From Bacteroidales bacterium (GTDB taxonomy: Bacteria; Bacteroidota; Bacteroidia; Bacteroidales; P3), in assembly GCA_024400505.1 (NCBI GenBank), contig JAKSMP010000023.1, positions 1 through 35,195 of the forward strand: DNA of 35,195 nt, given 5' to 3'. Positions 24,549-34,054 of the stretch are shown piece by piece. The stretch's first letter is position 1. The number at the start of each line of letters is the position of its first letter. The translations under genes were made by a program, and so were the position numbers. A model generated the notes under the pieces. The model had not been told where the DNA came from. It saw only the letters and a program-made list of their open reading frames with translations, and did not search any database.

Positions 24549-26741
24549 ATGAAAAGAGCACTCATTTATATCCTGCCTATTTTGGCATTGTTCGGTGCCT
24601 GCCAAAAAGACACCGTATCACTCAACTGCGAGATCGTACCCTTCCAAGGCGACAGCAAGGTGTATATCAACGCCAGCGACATGGCAGCCTTCCAAGCAAA
24701 CGACTACATCAACGTCAACCGCCGTACTTATCGAGTAGAGAAGGTATCAAACAGCTACAAACTCAACGGCGTTGACTACTCCGCCAACGGATACAAAGCC
24801 ATTTATCCTGCCGATGGCAACACCTTGGAAGCAATCACTTTGCCCCAAAACCAAGTTTACACGCCTGTTACCGAAGGCAACAGCGAATACCAACGTGTCA
24901 TAGCCCCCATGGCTGCCCAAGGCACCAGCACCCTTCGTTTCTACAATCTTTGCTCGCTGATGGAAGTGACAGTCACCGCACCTGTGGCCAACTTCACACT
25001 TCGCAGCATCAAAGTCACCTCCGGCACCTATCCTCTCTGGGGCACATTCAGGATGGACTGGGACAGCATCCCCAGCTTGTCCACCCCTGGCACCAACAGC
25101 AGTGCCGACAGCAACTCCGTCACCCTCACCTGCAACTACAAATTCGCCACAGCCAATCAGGCCAAGAGCTTCTTCATCATCCTTCCTCCCTTCAGCAACC
25201 CTCAATCGCTCACCGTGGAAGTTGATGGCATAGCACCTTATTCCGCCGTTGGCAGCAACCACAACGTAGAATATTTCATCAAGAACATCAGCAGCCAGAA
25301 CAACACACTTGCTCCAAGCAAGATCATCCTGGGTCCAACCCTGGCAACAAACGACTACAACAGACACACCGGACATTGGGACCCCTATGAAATCTCCACA
25401 TACGAGGATCTGCTGTTTGCCGCCTCAGTAATCAACTCAGGCGAGGTTGACAATATTTCAGGCTACCGCAACGGCAAAACATGGAAAACTGGCACTTGGA
25501 AAATAATGAACGATATCGATTGCGGAAACAATACTGTCATTCCCCTAGGTGCAGCCAATCTTTTCGAGGGCATACTACAAGGCAACAATCACACCATCAC
25601 ATACAACAAACTGGCCGATGCTACAGGCGACATAGGCCTCATTGGCAGAACTGCAGCAGGTGCTATCATTAAGGACCTTACTGTGGAGGGAAACATCACC
25701 GCTGACCATATCTACGGCAAACAAACAAATGTAATCGCTGGTATCTGCGGTGGTGTTGATGGCGGTGTGACCAGTGGACGACAAAATACAGATACACTTC
25801 CAAACTTTTCCACGAACACCACCTACATCATCAACTGCCACAACAAAGCCAATATCGGCATCTCTACACAAACCGAAGGAGCCTATAATTACGCCACTGG
25901 TAAAGCAGCTCATGCAGCTGGAGTAGTTGGCTCAGTTTGGGGTGGAAGAACGGCTTCTGCTGTTGTTGTGCGCAATTGCTCTAATAGCGGTAATATCAAC
26001 GGCATTATTTCCGACCAACCCAATAGCGGCACTGGTGGCATCGTAGGCCAACACATTCAAGCCATCAGCCTCATCATTGACAACTGCGTAAATACAGGCA
26101 CCATCACCACCAATGCCATTAACAGTGATAGCACCTGTGGAGCAGGCGGCATACTTGGCAATATGTATGGCACTGGTAACACTCCTTCCAAATTACGCAT
26201 TATCAACTGCGAGAACCGAGGAACCATCACCAACGCCAGCAACACCACCAACAATAAAAACGTTGCCCTAGGCGGCATCTGCGGTTTGTGGGGCTATAAT
26301 AATACCGGATTCTATATCGCCAACTGCGTCAACCACGGCACAGTCACCCATAAAAACGGGAATGTTAGCACCACTGGCTATGTGGGCGGTATCCTTGGCT
26401 GTGTGAACAAGGACAAAAGCCTTGTCATCAAAAACTGCTACTCCGACGGCCAATTGAGCGGATGCAACGACAATCGTCGTGGCGGCATCTATGGCAAGAA
26501 CGCAGCCAACAAAACCACCAACTGCTTCTACCTTGCCACTACAGCCAACCGCGAAGGAAACACCAACACTTCAGTAACCGGCAGCACCTTCACCGACACC
26601 GACACCGACTACAGCACACTGCTCAACAATCTCAACACATGGCTTACCCCCGCCAACAATCCTACTGACTATCCTTATGCTATCTGGGTAATGGATAATA
26701 ATGGCAAACCTGCTCCTAGCGGATTGCCCACTGTGCAATAA
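24549..26741 (+). CDS. Fimbrillin-like surface lipoprotein with GLUG-type repeats
   Basis: A 730-residue protein, counted from the ATG at 24549, where the signal MKRALIYILPILALFGAC starts; an in-frame upstream ATG at 24471 would push the signal 26 residues inward. The lipobox is LFGAC with Cys18. Residues about 20-270 resemble the fimbrillin-like N-terminal half of Bacteroidales surface lipoproteins (DSKVYINASD, ANGYKAIYPADG). From about residue 330 there is a beta-helix region with about six GLUG-like units, each pairing a GGI(V/L/C)G turn with an NC(V/E/Y/S)N strand (for example GGIVGQ...NCVNTG and GGILGN...NCENRG). Such proteins are displayed on the outer surface as adhesin or fimbria-like factors. 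The binding target is unknown. Confidence 0.82.
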   Translation: MKRALIYILPILALFGACQKDTVSLNCEIVPFQGDSKVYINASDMAAFQANDYINVNRRTYRVEKVSNSYKLNGVDYSANGYKAIYPADGNTLEAITLPQNQVYTPVTEGNSEYQRVIAPMAAQGTSTLRFYNLCSLMEVTVTAPVANFTLRSIKVTSGTYPLWGTFRMDWDSIPSLSTPGTNSSADSNSVTLTCNYKFATANQAKSFFIILPPFSNPQSLTVEVDGIAPYSAVGSNHNVEYFIKNISSQNNTLAPSKIILGPTLATNDYNRHTGHWDPYEISTYEDLLFAASVINSGEVDNISGYRNGKTWKTGTWKIMNDIDCGNNTVIPLGAANLFEGILQGNNHTITYNKLADATGDIGLIGRTAAGAIIKDLTVEGNITADHIYGKQTNVIAGICGGVDGGVTSGRQNTDTLPNFSTNTTYIINCHNKANIGISTQTEGAYNYATGKAAHAAGVVGSVWGGRTASAVVVRNCSNSGNINGIISDQPNSGTGGIVGQHIQAISLIIDNCVNTGTITTNAINSDSTCGAGGILGNMYGTGNTPSKLRIINCENRGTITNASNTTNNKNVALGGICGLWGYNNTGFYIANCVNHGTVTHKNGNVSTTGYVGGILGCVNKDKSLVIKNCYSDGQLSGCNDNRRGGIYGKNAANKTTNCFYLATTANREGNTNTSVTGSTFTDTDTDYSTLLNNLNTWLTPANNPTDYPYAIWVMDNNGKPAPSGLPTVQ

Positions 26742-26774
26742 TCAACATTGGGGGCATTGCCCTCATCCCTTAAC

Positions 26775-26809
26775 AAGCCACTCAAAAGCCAAGCACTCTT
26801 GAGTGGCTT
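26775..26809 (+). terminator. Hairpin after the GLUG lipoprotein gene
   Basis: An 11-bp perfect stem (aagccactcaa at 26775-26785 with ttgagtggctt at 26799-26809) and a 13-base loop. Only TTT follows, so it is a moderate terminator candidate. Confidence 0.5.
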
Positions 26810-26992
26810 TCGCTAATTTGTAGGGTCTGGGGCTTGTTGCCCTCAATGGCCACAACCCTTTGCCACAAAACCTGATTACCCACCCCATCAGCACAGATTT
26901 TGCCGCCGCATACCAACCTCGGTTCGCTCTAATAGTCAAAGCAATAGCCAACACTCAAAAGAATATATTATTATTATGTGATTTCTTTTTTG

Positions 26993-27000
26993 TATCTTTG
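26993..27000 (+). promoter_or_regulatory. Predicted -7 box of the 7TM-HD gene
   Basis: tatctttg followed by gca, an exact TAnnTTTG match, 25 bases before the ATG at 27026. This is the best-looking promoter in the window and argues against the in-frame GTG at 26978 as start. Confidence 0.7.
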
Positions 27001-27025
27001 CATTTTTAATGCAAACTGTGGTACT

Positions 27026-29047
27026 ATGAACAACGACGACAAAACAACTTTGCAGGGACGCACAAGGCAGACCTTGCACAAGCTGGCACGCTTCCAATCC
27101 AACGCCATCAAGATAGTGATGATGCTGGCCGTTTCGGCCCTTATTCCCCTGATGTTTCCATCAAGCGGACAAAGCTCGCACTACGACTATTCCATTGGCG
27201 GCATCTGGCGCAACAACGACTTGGTGGCTCCCTACGATTTTGCCGTGAGCAAGACCCAGGCCGACATCAGCCATGAGATAGATGAGGCCATGTCAAAATG
27301 CATCCTTTACTACACCGTCAACACTCAAGCCCACAGCCAGGCTGTGGCCAATATGGACTCGCTGGCCAAGCGCCACCCCCAGCTATACAGCAGGCAATAC
27401 CGCAAAACCCTGGACAGCATCTATAACATAGGCTATCTGGAGATGCCTGCCGACATGCCCGACTTCGAAAACCGCAGCTTCATACTCTTGGAAGGCAACA
27501 TGGGCACCGAGTCCTACACGGCTCAATATGTTACACCCATCAGCATCAAAGACACCCTGCTGCGCGACAGCATCTTGGTGCCCGACCTGCAATATGATGC
27601 CACCCGCACCCAGCTGGAGCTCGACTCGCGCCTATCGCAGCTCTCCACCTCGGCCGAGATGATCAAGCAAGGCACACTCATCATTGCCAAAGGCGACCAA
27701 GTGAGCCGCGACCAAGCCAACATCATCGCCGCCCTGGAAGCCGAGAACGACAACCGTTTCCAAGAGAACTTCCACCCCTGGGGCCGATACTTGGGTGCGC
27801 TGATGCTGTGCGTGATTGCTTTCTTGGCGTTGTATATGTTCCTCAAGAATGTGCGCCACGAACTGCTTGACGACAACCGCAAGGTGGCTTTTGTGATGAC
27901 ACTCATCTTGCTCATGTCGGGCATCACAGCCCTTGTCACCGCCCAGGATCCTTCATGGGTGCTGGTGGTGCCGCTGTGCATTGTGCCCATCATGATGCGC
28001 ATGTTTTTCGACATGCGTGTGGCCCTATATGTGCATGTGACAATCATCGTCATCCTGGCCAACATGGTGCCCAACCCCTTTGAGTTCATCTTCTACCAGC
28101 TGATTGCTGGCATGATGTCCATCGTCACCGTGCGCAGCCTCGAACGCCGAAGCAAATTCTTCCTTGTGTGCTTGGTCATCTTCATCACCTATTCGCTCAT
28201 CTACACCTTTGGTGTGCTGAGCCAAGAGAGCACGCTCAACGGTATTTCGTTCAACCGCTACCTGAGTTTCTTCATCAATGCCCTGCTCACCCTCCTCGCC
28301 TACCCGCTCATCTATATCTTCGAAAAGCTGTTCCAGCTCACCACCAACCTCACCCTGATGGAGCTTTCTTCCACCAACAATCCTGTGTTGCGAGAACTCT
28401 CGCGCAAAGCCTCTGGCACATTCCAGCACTCGGTGCAGGTGGCCAACCTCAGCGAAGATGTGGTAAGCGAGCTGGGCGGAAACACGCTGCTGGCCAAGGT
28501 GGGAGCACTCTACCACGATATTGGCAAGCTGAAAGACCCCAACTTTTTCACCGAGAACCAAACCAACGGATTCAACCCCCACGACGACCTGGACAACTAC
28601 GAATCGGCCGAACTGGTGACGGGCCATGTCACCTACGGCCTTATGCTGGCCAAGAAATATAACCTGCCCAGCGATGTGGCCGACTTCATACGCACCCACC
28701 ACGGCACCACCCTCACCGGCTATTTCTACCACCAAGAGAAACAGCTCCACCCCGACGAGGAAGTGCCCACTGCCAAGTTCTCCTACTGCGGTCCCACTCC
28801 TTTCTCACGCGAGACGGCTGTGGTGATGATTGTGGACAGCGTGGAAGCTGCCTGCAAGAGCATCAAAAACTACGAGGAGGAGACCATCAACAAGCTTGTC
28901 GATGCTATTATTGATGGCAAAATTAAGGAGAACCAGTTTGAGAATTGCGACCTCACCTTCGGCGACATTACACGCATCCGCCAAATGCTCAAAGCCAAGA
29001 TGGCAAGCATCTATCACGCTCGCATATCTTACCCCACGACAAAATAA
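27026..29047 (+). CDS. pgpH: 7TM-HD family c-di-AMP phosphodiesterase-like protein (PgpH/YqfF type)
   Basis: A 673-residue membrane protein. Order: a short cytoplasmic N-terminus, one membrane segment at about 32-50, a large extracytoplasmic 7TMR-HDED domain at about 55-255, a bundle of hydrophobic segments at about 265-450, and a cytoplasmic HD domain with the catalytic LYHDIGKL, His497-Asp498, and a second HHG (THHGTTL) downstream. In Gram-positives this family hydrolyses c-di-AMP. In Bacteroidetes the same architecture is standard and is usually predicted to do so, but the activity here is inferred from the family. It has its own promoter at 26993, and the next gene, encoding a secreted protein, starts 14 bases after its stop. 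Confidence 0.9.
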   Translation: MNNDDKTTLQGRTRQTLHKLARFQSNAIKIVMMLAVSALIPLMFPSSGQSSHYDYSIGGIWRNNDLVAPYDFAVSKTQADISHEIDEAMSKCILYYTVNTQAHSQAVANMDSLAKRHPQLYSRQYRKTLDSIYNIGYLEMPADMPDFENRSFILLEGNMGTESYTAQYVTPISIKDTLLRDSILVPDLQYDATRTQLELDSRLSQLSTSAEMIKQGTLIIAKGDQVSRDQANIIAALEAENDNRFQENFHPWGRYLGALMLCVIAFLALYMFLKNVRHELLDDNRKVAFVMTLILLMSGITALVTAQDPSWVLVVPLCIVPIMMRMFFDMRVALYVHVTIIVILANMVPNPFEFIFYQLIAGMMSIVTVRSLERRSKFFLVCLVIFITYSLIYTFGVLSQESTLNGISFNRYLSFFINALLTLLAYPLIYIFEKLFQLTTNLTLMELSSTNNPVLRELSRKASGTFQHSVQVANLSEDVVSELGGNTLLAKVGALYHDIGKLKDPNFFTENQTNGFNPHDDLDNYESAELVTGHVTYGLMLAKKYNLPSDVADFIRTHHGTTLTGYFYHQEKQLHPDEEVPTAKFSYCGPTPFSRETAVVMIVDSVEAACKSIKNYEEETINKLVDAIIDGKIKENQFENCDLTFGDITRIRQMLKAKMASIYHARISYPTTK

Positions 29048-29061
29048 AATTCCAATAGACG

Positions 29062-31440
29062 ATGAAAAAAATATTGTTAATGATGCTGATGATGGCCACG
29101 GCGGCAAACCTTGTTGCCCAAACGGAGCTGAGCACGCTGGGCACCGATTTCTGGGTGGCATTCATGCCCAACTGGCACAACACCGATGTGGACACATACA
29201 CCATCAGTGTGAGTGGTTCGCGCAACTGCTCTGCCACCATCACCAACCCCAACACCGGCTGGTCGCACACAATGAGCGTGACTGCCAATAACGCCACCTC
29301 CTACAATGTGCCTGCTGCCCAATGCTGGCAATCGGGTGCCATGAACACGTTTAATACCGGACTGCACATCACTGCCACCGACTCGGTGCAAGTGTTTGCT
29401 TTCAACCACAGCGGATCCGCTTCCACCAGCGATGCCACCATACTCTATTCCACCCAATCGTTGGGGTTCGATTACATGGTGCAAACTTTTGCCCCAACAT
29501 CCACTTCTACCGACATCCACTCGCAATTCAGCATCCTGGCCGTGGAAGACAACACCGTGGTGGACATCACCTATCAAGGCAATGCCAGCACCTCGGTCAC
29601 TAGCGGTACGACCCAAACCATCACCCTCAACGCCGGCCAGGTGTATCAAGTGCAGGCCAACCAACCAACAGCGGACCTCAGCGGCACCACCATCACGGCA
29701 CGCAACTGTATGCCCATTGCCGTGTTCATGGGTAATTCATGCACCAACGTCCCCTCCACAAACACCACCTCTACCGACCACACTTATTCGCAAGCCCTAA
29801 GCACAAACCTTTGGAAAAGCGAATGGCTATTGGTGCCTCAGGCCTATCACGATATTGACTACTTGAAGATAACTGCCAAAGAAAACGGCACCACCATCAC
29901 GGTCAACGGCACCGTGAGAGCCACCCTCGCAGCAGGGCAAAGCCAAGTATTGGATCTAACTTCGGCTGCCCACGTGGTTGCGTCCCAGCCATGCCTACTG
30001 CAGCAATTCCTCGATAGCCGACACCACTCCAACGAGGGTGGAGACTTTGGCGATGTTGCAGCCTTCCTGCCAAACTCAATTGACTGCAAAAGCAACCATA
30101 CGGTATTCCCATCCTTTGAGCTCAACAACCGCTTCGGCTACACAACCATGTATTATGTGAATGTGGTATTCCCCACCAGCGAAGCCACGCTCCTGAGATT
30201 GGATGGCGCCAACATCACAGACCCAAGCATAGCTATTGCTGGCACCAACTACAGCTATAAGAGAATCATGCTAACCCACGGCACGCACATTCTCTCCACC
30301 ACGGGCTCGGGCTTTATTGCCCATGCATACGGATTGGGAGAGAACTGGGAGGGATATGTCATGTCGTTGGGCGGCACCGATGCTAACATTTCGCCTGTTT
30401 ACAGATTCGGCAACGACACCATCGTTGAGTCTGTATGCGGCAGTTCTTTCACCTTTTATGACACGGTTTACCACCAATCAGGCACATATATTCATACATC
30501 CCCCTGCAACGACAGCATCACCCTCATGCTCACTTTGCACGACAACGACACTCTGGTAATGGATACTGCTATCTGCGGCACTTCTTTCACCTGGAACGAC
30601 CATACCTACGACGTGGACGGAACATTTTTTATAATTGTCGATTCCAACCGATACGGCTGCGATAGCATCATTCACCTCAACCTGCAGTTCCATCCCACCT
30701 ACGATACGGCTTTCAGCATCAGTTATTGCGACAGCACGATCACCCTCTTTGGCAACACCTACCCTATCACGGACAGCACCACCATCAATGCCACCATGCC
30801 CACCATGCATGGCTGCGACAGCTCGTTTCACATCACCATCATACCAGAGGCCGTGGAGGGATTTGAAGAAATCTACAGCTGCGACTCCATTTATTGGCGC
30901 AACGGAAAACAATATCAAGTGCCCAGCGTTGGCATTGACACACTCAAATCGGCCCATAACTGCGACAGCATCGTGACCCTCCAACTGGAGCTAGCCCCCA
31001 GCTATTATTTCCTGCATGAGGACACCGTCATTTCCGGCCAAACCTATCAATGGATCAACGGATACGAGTTTGAAGACTCGGTGGTGGCCACACTCACGTT
31101 CCAGACCATCTATGGTTGCGACAGCACCTATCAACTGATTTTGCACAACATCAAGCCGCCAACCCCTGAGATATGGGCACCCAATGTGTTCACCCCCACT
31201 AGGTCCAACAACCAACTCTTCCGCATCTTCTCAGCCAATATCGATGAAATGACGGTATCTATCTTCCACAGATGGGGCGAACAGATTTGCACCTTCGACG
31301 GATTGCACGAGTCGTGGGATGGCCGATACAAAGGCCACATTTGCCCACAAGCAGCCTATGTGTATAAAATCAATTACCACGCCATTGGCAGCAACGAAAC
31401 GCCAGAGCCTATCGTGGGCACCGTATTACTATTGAGATAA
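29062..31440 (+). CDS. Secreted IgGFc-binding-domain protein with Cys-containing repeats and type IX sorting domain
   Basis: A 792-residue protein with a signal peptide (MKKILLMMLMMATAANLVA). Residues about 22-450 resemble the IgGFc-binding N-terminal fold (LGTDFWVAFMPN, SILAVEDNTVVDITY, GFIAHAYG). Residues about 455-697 contain five repeats of roughly 45 residues, each with a C-x-S/T-x-F/I start and a closing (G/N)CDS(I/T/S) strand, as in Bacteroidetes surface proteins. The last roughly 85 residues, from APNVFTPTRSNNQLFRIFS to the end, are a gliding-motility-associated (CHU_C type) C-terminal domain, the signal for type IX secretion and surface attachment. Type IX components themselves are not in the window. 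It is closely linked to the upstream 7TM-HD gene. Confidence 0.88.
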   Translation: MKKILLMMLMMATAANLVAQTELSTLGTDFWVAFMPNWHNTDVDTYTISVSGSRNCSATITNPNTGWSHTMSVTANNATSYNVPAAQCWQSGAMNTFNTGLHITATDSVQVFAFNHSGSASTSDATILYSTQSLGFDYMVQTFAPTSTSTDIHSQFSILAVEDNTVVDITYQGNASTSVTSGTTQTITLNAGQVYQVQANQPTADLSGTTITARNCMPIAVFMGNSCTNVPSTNTTSTDHTYSQALSTNLWKSEWLLVPQAYHDIDYLKITAKENGTTITVNGTVRATLAAGQSQVLDLTSAAHVVASQPCLLQQFLDSRHHSNEGGDFGDVAAFLPNSIDCKSNHTVFPSFELNNRFGYTTMYYVNVVFPTSEATLLRLDGANITDPSIAIAGTNYSYKRIMLTHGTHILSTTGSGFIAHAYGLGENWEGYVMSLGGTDANISPVYRFGNDTIVESVCGSSFTFYDTVYHQSGTYIHTSPCNDSITLMLTLHDNDTLVMDTAICGTSFTWNDHTYDVDGTFFIIVDSNRYGCDSIIHLNLQFHPTYDTAFSISYCDSTITLFGNTYPITDSTTINATMPTMHGCDSSFHITIIPEAVEGFEEIYSCDSIYWRNGKQYQVPSVGIDTLKSAHNCDSIVTLQLELAPSYYFLHEDTVISGQTYQWINGYEFEDSVVATLTFQTIYGCDSTYQLILHNIKPPTPEIWAPNVFTPTRSNNQLFRIFSANIDEMTVSIFHRWGEQICTFDGLHESWDGRYKGHICPQAAYVYKINYHAIGSNETPEPIVGTVLLLR

Positions 31441-31485
31441 TTCATAGCAAAGCATTTATTCGAAACAAAACAATAATATAATACA

Positions 31486-33972
31486 ATGAAAAGAAACATC
31501 ATCACACATGCCGTTATCGTGGTAGCGCTGCTACTCATCTCTGGCATCTATTTTCTGCCCATCCTTCAAGGCAAGGCGCTCCCACAAGGCGACTTGCAAA
31601 AATACGAAGGCATGGCCAAAGCTCAAAAGGACTATCACCAATCCACTGGCGACTACTCCACCTGGTGCCCCAGCATGTTCAGCGGTATGCCTGGATACCA
31701 GATTACCAACAGTCCTCAACACTCTATATTTACGCCTATTAAGAATGTGCTTACGCTCCAGATTTTTGGCCGTCACAATGATATGGGCATTCTGTTCCTT
31801 TACCTTTTGGGTTTCTATATCGCCCTTGTGGCATTGGGTGTCAGCCCCTGGTTGGCTCTGCTGGGCGGATTGGCATTCGGACTAGGGTCATACAATATTA
31901 TTATTATAGAGGCCGGACATATCACCAAAGCTTGGGCTATGGCCATGATGGCTCCCGTGTTGGCAGGCATGATGCTGTGCTTGAAGGCTGGCAGCATGTT
32001 CAACACCGAACGAGCCAAAGCCATCTCCCATCTTGTGTGGGGCGGCATCCTCTTCACGATTGCGCTGGGGCTGCAGATTGCGCTCAACCACATTCAAATC
32101 ACTTTCTATACCGCTATTGCTTGCGTGGTGATGGGTGTAGTATATTTTATCTATTCCCTTAAGGATAAATACTTCGGTCGCTTGTTGCTCTCCGTGGGCG
32201 TGCTGTTGGTGGGTGTGATGCTTGCATTGGCCTGCAATGTGCGCCACTTGTTCGTCAACCAAGAATATATGCAATACACCATGCGCGGTGGTAGCGAAAT
32301 CACAGTCACCCCGCAAGATGTGTATGGCGAGTCTTATCCCCGCAGCAACAATGCCAACGACAAAGGTTTGGATATCAACTATGCGTTCAGCTGGAGCTAT
32401 GGCATTGGCGAGACTTATACCCTCCTGGTGCCCGGTGCTTATGGCGGAGGCAGCATGGAACCCGTGAGCAAAGAGAGTGCTTCTTATAGCAATTTCCACC
32501 AAGAGAAGATGCCACTCTACTGGGGCAATCAGCCTTTCACCAGCGGTCCTGTTTATTTCGGCGCTATTGTCATCTTCCTTTTCATCTTTGGTCTGATTGT
32601 GGTGAAAGGACCCGAACGTTGGTGGATTTTGATTGCCGCTTTATTGGCCGTGATGCTCTCTTGGGGCAAAAACCTCATGGGTTTCAACGGCTGGATATTC
32701 GACCATCTGCCCCTTTACAACAAATTCCGTACTCCTTCGATGAGCCTTGTGTTGGCCAATGTGCTGGCTGTGCTTATGGCTGTGCTGGGTCTCAAAGAGG
32801 TATTTGGCAAGAATATGGATGCCAAACGCACACTGCGAGCCCTCTATATCTCTGCCGGATCTACTGTAGGCATTATCCTCATAGGTCTGTTGCTTGCCTC
32901 TGGCCTTCCTTTCAGCGGTTCTGCCGATCAGGAAATGGCCAACCAATATGGCGCACAATGGCCCATGATTCAAAGCATCTTTATGCAGGATAGAAGACAC
33001 CTCTTCTCGACCGACTCATGGCGCAGCATCGTATTTGTGGTAATTGCGGCCGCTCTGCTGTGGCTGTACATCAAGAAGCTGGCTTCCAATCCCAAGTCAG
33101 CCATTGCCATTATTGCAGCTTTGGCCATCATCACCGTCATTGACCTGCAGGGTGTCAACAGCCGCTACCTCAATGCCGACAACTATGTGCGCAATGCACG
33201 CCAGCTAGAGATGCAGCCTGCTCAATACGACATGGAAATCGACCAGCAAGCCGCCATGATGGGTGACCACGACTATCGTGTGCTCAATATGGCTGTGAAC
33301 ACTTTCAACGATTCCAAACCTTCTGCTTTCCACAATCAGGTGGGTGGCTATAGCGCAGCCAAGCTTCGCCGCTATCAGGACCTCATCGATTTCTACATCT
33401 CCTACCAAATCAATCCCAACGTTCTCAACATGCTCAACACCCGCTATTATGTCACCAACCAAGGACAGGTGGTGCGCAACCCCGATGCGTTGGGCAATGC
33501 ATGGTTTGTGCGCGAGGTGAAGAATGTGGCCAACCCCAACGAGGCCATCATGGCGCTCAAGGATTTCAACCCAGCCACCACCGCTATTTTTGATGAGATG
33601 GATTTCCATGCCGAGGGACAACCCAACTTCGACAGCACTGCTACCATCGAACTGGAAGCCAAACATCCCGCCGACCTCAACACCCTCACCTATCACACCC
33701 ACAGCAATTGCGGCATGTGGGCCGTGTTCAGCGAGATTTATTATGAGCCCGACTGGAAGTGCTATGTGGACGGAGAACCAACCGAGTACTATCGTGCCAA
33801 CTATGTGTTGCGCAGCATGTATGTGGAACCTGGCGACCACACTATCGAGTTCCGCAACGAGGCACCTACCCTCCACAAGCTGGACAACATCACCCTCATC
33901 TTCTCCATCGTCACCATCCTTGCGATTGGAGGCGTGCTGTTCGTCTATTACCGTCGTAGAAAACAAGAATAA
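31486..33972 (+). CDS. YfhO-family multi-spanning membrane protein
   Basis: An 828-residue integral membrane protein. An N-terminal helix (residues about 5-28) is followed by a loop with SGMPGYQ, typical of YfhO-like proteins. About ten further hydrophobic segments run to about residue 545, and the C-terminal roughly 260 residues are a periplasmic beta-rich domain that ends with one last helix and a basic tail (YYRRRKQE). The family is related to GT-C glycosyltransferases; Gram-positive YfhO takes part in glycosylating lipoteichoic acid. In Bacteroidales the substrate is unknown. A glycosyltransferase follows on the same strand, which fits an envelope glycan role. The start is the ATG at 31486, 45 bases after the previous stop. 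Confidence 0.85.
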   Translation: MKRNIITHAVIVVALLLISGIYFLPILQGKALPQGDLQKYEGMAKAQKDYHQSTGDYSTWCPSMFSGMPGYQITNSPQHSIFTPIKNVLTLQIFGRHNDMGILFLYLLGFYIALVALGVSPWLALLGGLAFGLGSYNIIIIEAGHITKAWAMAMMAPVLAGMMLCLKAGSMFNTERAKAISHLVWGGILFTIALGLQIALNHIQITFYTAIACVVMGVVYFIYSLKDKYFGRLLLSVGVLLVGVMLALACNVRHLFVNQEYMQYTMRGGSEITVTPQDVYGESYPRSNNANDKGLDINYAFSWSYGIGETYTLLVPGAYGGGSMEPVSKESASYSNFHQEKMPLYWGNQPFTSGPVYFGAIVIFLFIFGLIVVKGPERWWILIAALLAVMLSWGKNLMGFNGWIFDHLPLYNKFRTPSMSLVLANVLAVLMAVLGLKEVFGKNMDAKRTLRALYISAGSTVGIILIGLLLASGLPFSGSADQEMANQYGAQWPMIQSIFMQDRRHLFSTDSWRSIVFVVIAAALLWLYIKKLASNPKSAIAIIAALAIITVIDLQGVNSRYLNADNYVRNARQLEMQPAQYDMEIDQQAAMMGDHDYRVLNMAVNTFNDSKPSAFHNQVGGYSAAKLRRYQDLIDFYISYQINPNVLNMLNTRYYVTNQGQVVRNPDALGNAWFVREVKNVANPNEAIMALKDFNPATTAIFDEMDFHAEGQPNFDSTATIELEAKHPADLNTLTYHTHSNCGMWAVFSEIYYEPDWKCYVDGEPTEYYRANYVLRSMYVEPGDHTIEFRNEAPTLHKLDNITLIFSIVTILAIGGVLFVYYRRRKQE

Positions 33973-33979
33973 TAAATAG

Positions 33980-34034
33980 TGTAGATTGTAGAGTTCCGGG
34001 TACGGTTGCCGGCCGCCCCACTCTACAATCTACA
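33980..34034. repeat. Intergenic inverted repeat, copy 2
   Basis: Perfect 15-bp inverted repeat: tgtagattgtagagt at 33980-33994 and actctacaatctaca at 34020-34034, with a 25-base G/C-rich spacer (containing ggttgccggcc). The right arm and its flank share caatctacattcta with the repeat ending at 7778. It starts 8 bases after a stop codon and ends 20 bases before the next start. Confidence 0.85.
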
Positions 34035-34054
34035 TTCTAAAATCTACTATCTTT

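Noticed and set aside
26978-27025. GTG start for the 7TM-HD gene
   Set aside because: A consensus -7 promoter box lies inside this extension at 26993-27000, so transcription most likely begins downstream of the GTG; the ATG at 27026 is preferred.
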